Below, piece after piece: positions 15,512 to 18,767 of a stretch of DNA of 18,767 nt. The translations under genes and the position numbers were made by a program. A model generated the notes under the pieces. It worked only from the letters and a program-made list of their open reading frames with translations, was not told the origin of the DNA and ran no database searches. How positions within the stretch are numbered: position 1 is the first letter of the stretch; each line of letters starts with the position of its first letter. The DNA comes from Bacteroidales bacterium (GTDB taxonomy: Bacteria > Bacteroidota > Bacteroidia > Bacteroidales > UBA932), in assembly GCA_024689525.1 (NCBI GenBank), contig JAILDI010000006.1, positions 1 to 18,767 on the forward strand, in the 5' to 3' direction.

Positions 15512-16823
15512 ATACGCAAAACTACTTGATTGGCAGTCGCGTAGAGACCACAAGCCTCTCGTCCTTGACGGCGCTCGTCAGGTGGGCAAAACATACATCC
15601 TTAAAGAGTTTGGCGGCAAGGAGTACAAAAACGTTTCCTATGTCAACCTGGATAAGGATGCCGTGGCCAAGTCTATCTTTGAGCCGGACCATGACATTCC
15701 GCGCATTCTCCGCACCCTTTCCGCACATACCGGTGTGGATATTGTGCCGAAGGACACCCTCATCATCATCGACGAAATCCAGGAAAGCGCTGCGGCGCTC
15801 GGCTGTCTAAAATACTTTAAAGAAGACTTCCCACAGTACCACGTAGCGGTTGCCGGCTCCCTTCTGGGTATCTCCATCCACGAAGACCAGTCTTTCCCGG
15901 TTGGCATGGTGGAACTGGTCCGAATGTTCCCAATGTCCTTCCACGAGTTCCTGAATGCCACCGGCAACGAGAAACTCACGCAGCTTCTCCTCTGCTGTGA
16001 TTGGTCCGCTGTAAATATCCTTAGCCAGAAATATATCGACCTCTTGCGCCAATACTACTACGTGGGCGGCATGCCCGAGGCCGTGGCTGGCTACATCGAA
16101 GGCAAGGGCCTGGGGGCCGTCCGTATGATCCAGAAAGACATCCTTGCCGGATATCGCAAGGACTTCTCCAAGCATGCTCCCAAGAAGGAAGTGCCCCGTA
16201 TTGAGATGGTGTGGGACTCGCTCCCGTCCCACCTGGCCAAAGAAAACAAGAAGTTCATCTATGGCGCTGTGCGAAAAGGTGCCCGCGCCAAGGACTTTGA
16301 GGTGGCCATCACCTGGCTGAAGGATGCCGGGCTCATCTACAAGATCCATCGTGTAAACAAAATAGAATACCCCCTCAAATTCTACGAAGATTTCGATGTC
16401 TTCAAGTTTTTTCCGCTGGATGTCGGCCTTCTGGGCGCAATGACGGATGTCCCGGCCTCCCAGATGCTGGTGGGCGACAACATCTTCAAGGAATTCAAAG
16501 GAGCCTTCACGGAGTGTTATGTGAACGAGCAGTTGGCCCGCATCCAAATCCCCACCTTCTACTATTCCACCAACGAGTCTACGGTTGAGGTGGATTTCGC
16601 CGTCCAGACGGAAAAGCGCGTTATCCCTCTTGAGGCGAAGGCCGAAGAAAACGTCTACTCCAAATCCCTCAGGACTTACATCGATGAACACCCGAATCTG
16701 AAAGGCCTTCGAGTGTCGATGTTGAACTACATTGACCAGGGCTGGATGGAGAATCTGCCGCTCTACGCAATCGAAGGTTATCTCCGCAAAGAGGGGATTC
16801 CGGTGCCAGACCAGGGAGAATGA
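15498..16823 (+). CDS. AAA ATPase with DUF4143 C-terminal domain
   Basis: This 441-residue protein belongs to the COG1373-type group of ATPases. It opens MKREIYAKLLDWQSRRDHKP, then Walker A GARQVGKT (residues 25-32), Walker B LIIIDEIQE near residue 93, and the sensor segment VAVAGSLLG. YYYVGGMPEAVAGYIE near residue 190 marks the linker to DUF4143. The C-terminus carries VEVDFAV (about residue 362) and IPLEAKA (about 375), the D and ExK elements of a PD-(D/E)xK nuclease-like fold that many members keep. Its true substrate and role are unknown for the family. The ATG at 15498 is chosen over an in-frame GTG at 15471, because family members start MKR-IY and the GTG lies inside a repeat unit. The gene is alone on its transcript and is flanked by remnants of other genes, which fits mobile or accessory DNA. 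Confidence 0.92.
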   Translation: MKREIYAKLLDWQSRRDHKPLVLDGARQVGKTYILKEFGGKEYKNVSYVNLDKDAVAKSIFEPDHDIPRILRTLSAHTGVDIVPKDTLIIIDEIQESAAALGCLKYFKEDFPQYHVAVAGSLLGISIHEDQSFPVGMVELVRMFPMSFHEFLNATGNEKLTQLLLCCDWSAVNILSQKYIDLLRQYYYVGGMPEAVAGYIEGKGLGAVRMIQKDILAGYRKDFSKHAPKKEVPRIEMVWDSLPSHLAKENKKFIYGAVRKGARAKDFEVAITWLKDAGLIYKIHRVNKIEYPLKFYEDFDVFKFFPLDVGLLGAMTDVPASQMLVGDNIFKEFKGAFTECYVNEQLARIQIPTFYYSTNESTVEVDFAVQTEKRVIPLEAKAEENVYSKSLRTYIDEHPNLKGLRVSMLNYIDQGWMENLPLYAIEGYLRKEGIPVPDQGE

Positions 16824-16877
16824 AACATCCTTGCAATTATCGAAAGATTCGGCATATAATTACTTGAAAAAAGAGAG

Positions 16878-16885
16878 CATATTTG
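16878..16885 (+). promoter_or_regulatory. -7 box candidate for the Tat ORF and the downstream acyltransferase
   Basis: CATATTTG matches TAnnTTTG in seven of eight positions and lies 19 bp before the ATG at 16905. It is followed by an AT-rich run. It may now drive the DUF5009 gene downstream, since no other candidate box lies between. Confidence 0.4.
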
Positions 16886-16904
16886 TAATATAATATAACA
16901 CAGT

Positions 16905-17096
16905 ATGAAACGTCGCGATTTTCTTAAAGGTGCAACGCTCCTTGCCGCAGGAGGAGCCCTGGTGGGGCCGATGGGTGGCGCCGCCGAACTCATCTCCAGT
17001 CCTTTTGACATCGGACAGGTTCCGTCCGGAGACGGAATTGAACCACTCAAGGGCCTTACTCCTATCCGCCCGCTGCGTGTTCCACTGCGACAATAA
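16905..17096 (+). pseudogene. Orphan Tat signal peptide ORF, probable truncated exported enzyme
   Basis: The 63-residue product starts MKRRDFLKGATLLAAGGALV, a twin-arginine signal peptide with the RRDFLK motif, followed by about 40 residues ending PLKGLTPIRPLRVPLRQ and a stop. A Tat signal on such a short product makes no sense as a functional enzyme, so this is probably the surviving 5' end of a cofactor-binding exported protein. The segment LRV just before the break would suit the first strand of a Rossmann fold, as in Tat-exported Gfo/Idh/MocA-type oxidoreductases or glycosidases, but that identity is a guess. The bases from 17097 to 17179 look non-coding. The promoter-like box upstream is intact. 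Confidence 0.5.
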
Positions 17097-17179
17097 CCAG
17101 CCTGACCATTATGTGGCAATTATGGGCTTCGCGGCCGAGCGCTCGCGCCGTAGCGGAAAGAAAGAAAAGATTAAATAGA

Positions 17180-18268
17180 ATGGACAGTAAACGCCTTCTT
17201 TCGATAGACGCCCTCAGGGGGTTCGATATGATGTTCATAATGGGGTTCGCCGCCATTGTGAGCGCAACTTGCAAATTATTCCCGGGAGGAGAGGATTGTT
17301 GGCTGAACCTGCAGATGACCCACGTGGATTGGAACGGGCTCCGTCATCACGACACAATCTTCCCTCTGTTCCTGTTCATTTCGGGAATGACCTTTCCTTT
17401 CTCGCTCGCCGCGAGTAAAGCTAAAGGAAAGTCCAATAAAAGAATCTTTTGGAAAACCGTTCTCCGGGGGCTCATACTGTGCCTGCTGGGGATGGTGTAC
17501 AACGGCATTTTCGAATTGGAACCCACATTCCGCATTCCCAGCGTACTCGCACGCATCGGCCTGGCGTGGATGTTCGCGGCCTGGCTGTTTATGGCCTGCG
17601 GCTGGAAATGGCGGGCGGTGATTGCTGCGGTCATATTGATTGGATACAATCTGTTGCTGCTGATTCCGGCGCCGGATGCTGCGGGAGCCGGCAGCCTCAC
17701 CCTGGAAGGCAATATAGTTGGATATGTGGACCGGGTCCTGATGCCAAACCACCTTCTAAAGCCTGGAGTTTTCGATCCTGAGGGACTCTTGAGCACATTT
17801 CCGGCCATCGTAACGGCGATGCTCGGCCAGTTTACGGGAGAGTTCGTCAAAGACTCCGCCTGCAAGAGGAAAACCTTGTGGATGATTGTCGCCGCTGCAG
17901 TGCTTCTTGTGGTCGGCCTTGTCTGGAGCCTGTGGTTCCCCATCAACAAGAAACTCTGGACAAGCAGTTTTACTCTGGTTGTGGGGGCGTATTCGGTAGG
18001 ATTCTTTGCACTTTTCCACTGGCTGATAGACGTCAAGGGATGGAAGAAGTGGACGCCGTTTTTCACGGTAATAGGGATGAACTCCATCACTATCTATATG
18101 TTGCAGAGGATAGTTTCCTTCATGGACATATCGGCCTTCTTCCTGGGCGGGCTGGCCGACCTGATGACGGATAAGTGGGGCGCCTGGCTGCTTGCAATAG
18201 GCTATTTCGCCCTTTGTTGGCTCCTGTTGTGGTTCCTCTATAGGAAGAAAGTATTCCTGAAAGTATAA
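17180..18268 (+). CDS. DUF5009 / NagX-like heparan-alpha-glucosaminide N-acetyltransferase family membrane protein
   Basis: This 362-residue protein has about ten hydrophobic segments and lies in the inner membrane. It opens MDSKRLLSIDALRGFDMMFI, the L-S-[IL]-D-A-x-R-G start of the family, then HVDWNGLRHHDTIFPLFLFI near residue 48, with the histidine and aspartate proposed to take part in acetyl transfer, followed by GMTFPFSLA. GLLSTFPAIVTAMLGQFTGE near residue 210 and TVIGMNSITIYML near residue 295 are also typical. Relatives transfer an acetyl group from cytosolic acetyl-CoA to an amino sugar on the periplasmic side, and are often found in amino-sugar or glycan loci. I start at 17180 rather than an in-frame ATG at 17111, since the family begins with the KRLLSIDALRG block. 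It precedes the broken sensor gene by three bases. Confidence 0.9.
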   Translation: MDSKRLLSIDALRGFDMMFIMGFAAIVSATCKLFPGGEDCWLNLQMTHVDWNGLRHHDTIFPLFLFISGMTFPFSLAASKAKGKSNKRIFWKTVLRGLILCLLGMVYNGIFELEPTFRIPSVLARIGLAWMFAAWLFMACGWKWRAVIAAVILIGYNLLLLIPAPDAAGAGSLTLEGNIVGYVDRVLMPNHLLKPGVFDPEGLLSTFPAIVTAMLGQFTGEFVKDSACKRKTLWMIVAAAVLLVVGLVWSLWFPINKKLWTSSFTLVVGAYSVGFFALFHWLIDVKGWKKWTPFFTVIGMNSITIYMLQRIVSFMDISAFFLGGLADLMTDKWGAWLLAIGYFALCWLLLWFLYRKKVFLKV

Positions 18269-18271
18269 AGT

Positions 18272-18624
18272 ATGAAAAAAGCCTGGATATTGTTTCTGCT
18301 CTTTACGCTGGTGTTTGCATTCCGGGGTGCAGGCGCAGCAGTGGCAGGCCACGCAGTTGGATATGCAGGCGGGGCTCAGCGACAACTGCGTGAACGACGT
18401 GCTGATGGACTCGCGGGATTTCCTGTGGGTTGCCACGAATGCGGGGCTGGACTTATATGACGGAATCAATATCGTCCGGGTGGCTTTCCCGGAGGCATCC
18501 AACTCGCTCCAGCCGGTTGTGTTCACCATGGCGGAAGACCCCTCGGGTACCCTGTTGTAGGCCTCAGGGGTATAAGCCCAGGCGTAACTGTTCGAACTCT
18601 TGATTTGTGCAAGGTCTGACGGAA
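18272..18624 (+). pseudogene. Broken 5' end of a hybrid two-component sensor / periplasmic beta-propeller regulator
   Basis: Two adjoining frames make one gene start. The first encodes MKKAWILFLLFTLV, a signal-peptide start at 18272; removing one T from the TTT at 18314-18316 joins it to LHSGVQAQQW, a perfect cleavage-region match. The second frame continues LSDNCVNDVLMDSRDFLWVA, then TNAGLDLYDG, the first repeat of the reg_prop beta-propeller found in hybrid two-component systems that sense oligosaccharides. A second frameshift is needed near 18557, where GTLL hits a stop while another frame gives VGLRGISPGVTVRTLDLCK before stopping near 18624. An intact gene would be 1,300 residues or so; no further propeller, kinase or regulator sequence is present. 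It shares an operon with the acyltransferase gene. Confidence 0.75.
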
Positions 18625-18665
18625 AGGCGAGGCCGCTGAAAAAGATAGCATCTCCGCAAGTCTCT

Positions 18666-18742
18666 GAGAATCGAGATTTAATAAAGTGCCTCCCGACAGT
18701 CGAGTTGTTTTTGATTTCTCGATTCTCGGGAGGTTGTTTTGT
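18666..18742 (+). terminator. Three-arm inverted repeat with a possible terminator
   Basis: A 16-nt arm starting CCTCCCGA (18689-18704) pairs in 14 of 16 positions with the arm ending TCGGGAGG (18718-18733), leaving a 13-base loop, and TTGTTTTGT follows. A further upstream copy, GAGAATCGAGA (18666-18676), is exactly complementary to TCTCGATTCTC (18717-18727), which lies within the second arm. So two pairings compete. The rest of 18625-18767 shows no gene. Confidence 0.55.
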
Positions 18743-18767
18743 GATAAAAGCGGATTATTCCCCTTAT

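Noticed and set aside
15319..15594. Minus-strand open frame with 11-residue repeats (NSDD/NSDE) opposite the ATPase leader
   Set aside because: The peptide repeat follows directly from the 33-bp DNA period (33 is a multiple of 3). The frame runs into the ATPase gene on the other strand and has no recognisable domain.
17111..17179. Extended N-terminus for the DUF5009 protein
   Set aside because: The extra 23 residues are basic and Ala/Arg-rich with no family match, and the family starts at the KRLLSIDALRG block.
1..18767. tRNA, rRNA or known riboswitch genes
   Set aside because: The gaps between genes are short (all under about 210 bp) and none shows a cloverleaf or a riboswitch core that I could recognise by eye.

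Overview
The window looks like a chromosomal segment from a Bacteroidales bacterium, probably a gut or host-associated lineage; genus cannot be told. The reasons are the -7 boxes of the TAnnTTTG type just before several genes, the near absence of purine-rich ribosome binding sites, and the gene families: a very large secreted alpha-2-macroglobulin, a BspA-like surface protein, a DUF5009 acyltransferase, a DUF4143 ATPase, and a remnant of a periplasmic ligand-sensing two-component regulator. Coding DNA is moderately GC rich; the gaps are AT rich.

Layout. Bases 3-5800 (+) hold the end of folC and a 1743-residue alpha-2-macroglobulin-like protein, followed by a 200 bp gap with strong inverted repeats. 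Bases 6002-6896 (-) hold a compact, overlapping three-gene cassette: a DUF3791 protein, a DUF3990 protein with an ADP-ribosyltransferase-like look, and a 70-residue protein. Bases 6938-9040 (-) hold an M16 zinc peptidase and a secreted protein of unknown function. Divergent from these is a BspA-like protein (9129-10541, +) with a good terminator. Bases 10644-14371 (+) form a tight unit: a sigma-54-type response regulator, dnaX and lptB. The last third (14361-18767) is accessory and partly decayed: a carbohydrate-esterase/glycoside-hydrolase fusion pseudogene (-), a DUF4143 AAA ATPase behind four repeats spaced exactly 33 bp, an orphan Tat signal-peptide ORF, an intact DUF5009 (NagX-like) acyltransferase, and a frameshifted start of a hybrid two-component sensor.

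How it fits together. dnaX (replication) and lptB (lipopolysaccharide export) are housekeeping genes that share a transcript with a regulator. The right end reads as a glycan-utilisation locus in decay: esterase, glycosidase, Tat-exported enzyme and sensor are all broken, and only the amino-sugar acyltransferase is intact. The best candidates for little-described biology are the DUF3791/DUF3990 cassette, the 33-bp-phased repeats of the ATPase gene, the nested palindromic element carried in frame inside the M16 peptidase gene, and the three-arm inverted repeat at the right edge. All function calls come from reading motifs by eye; no database search was run.
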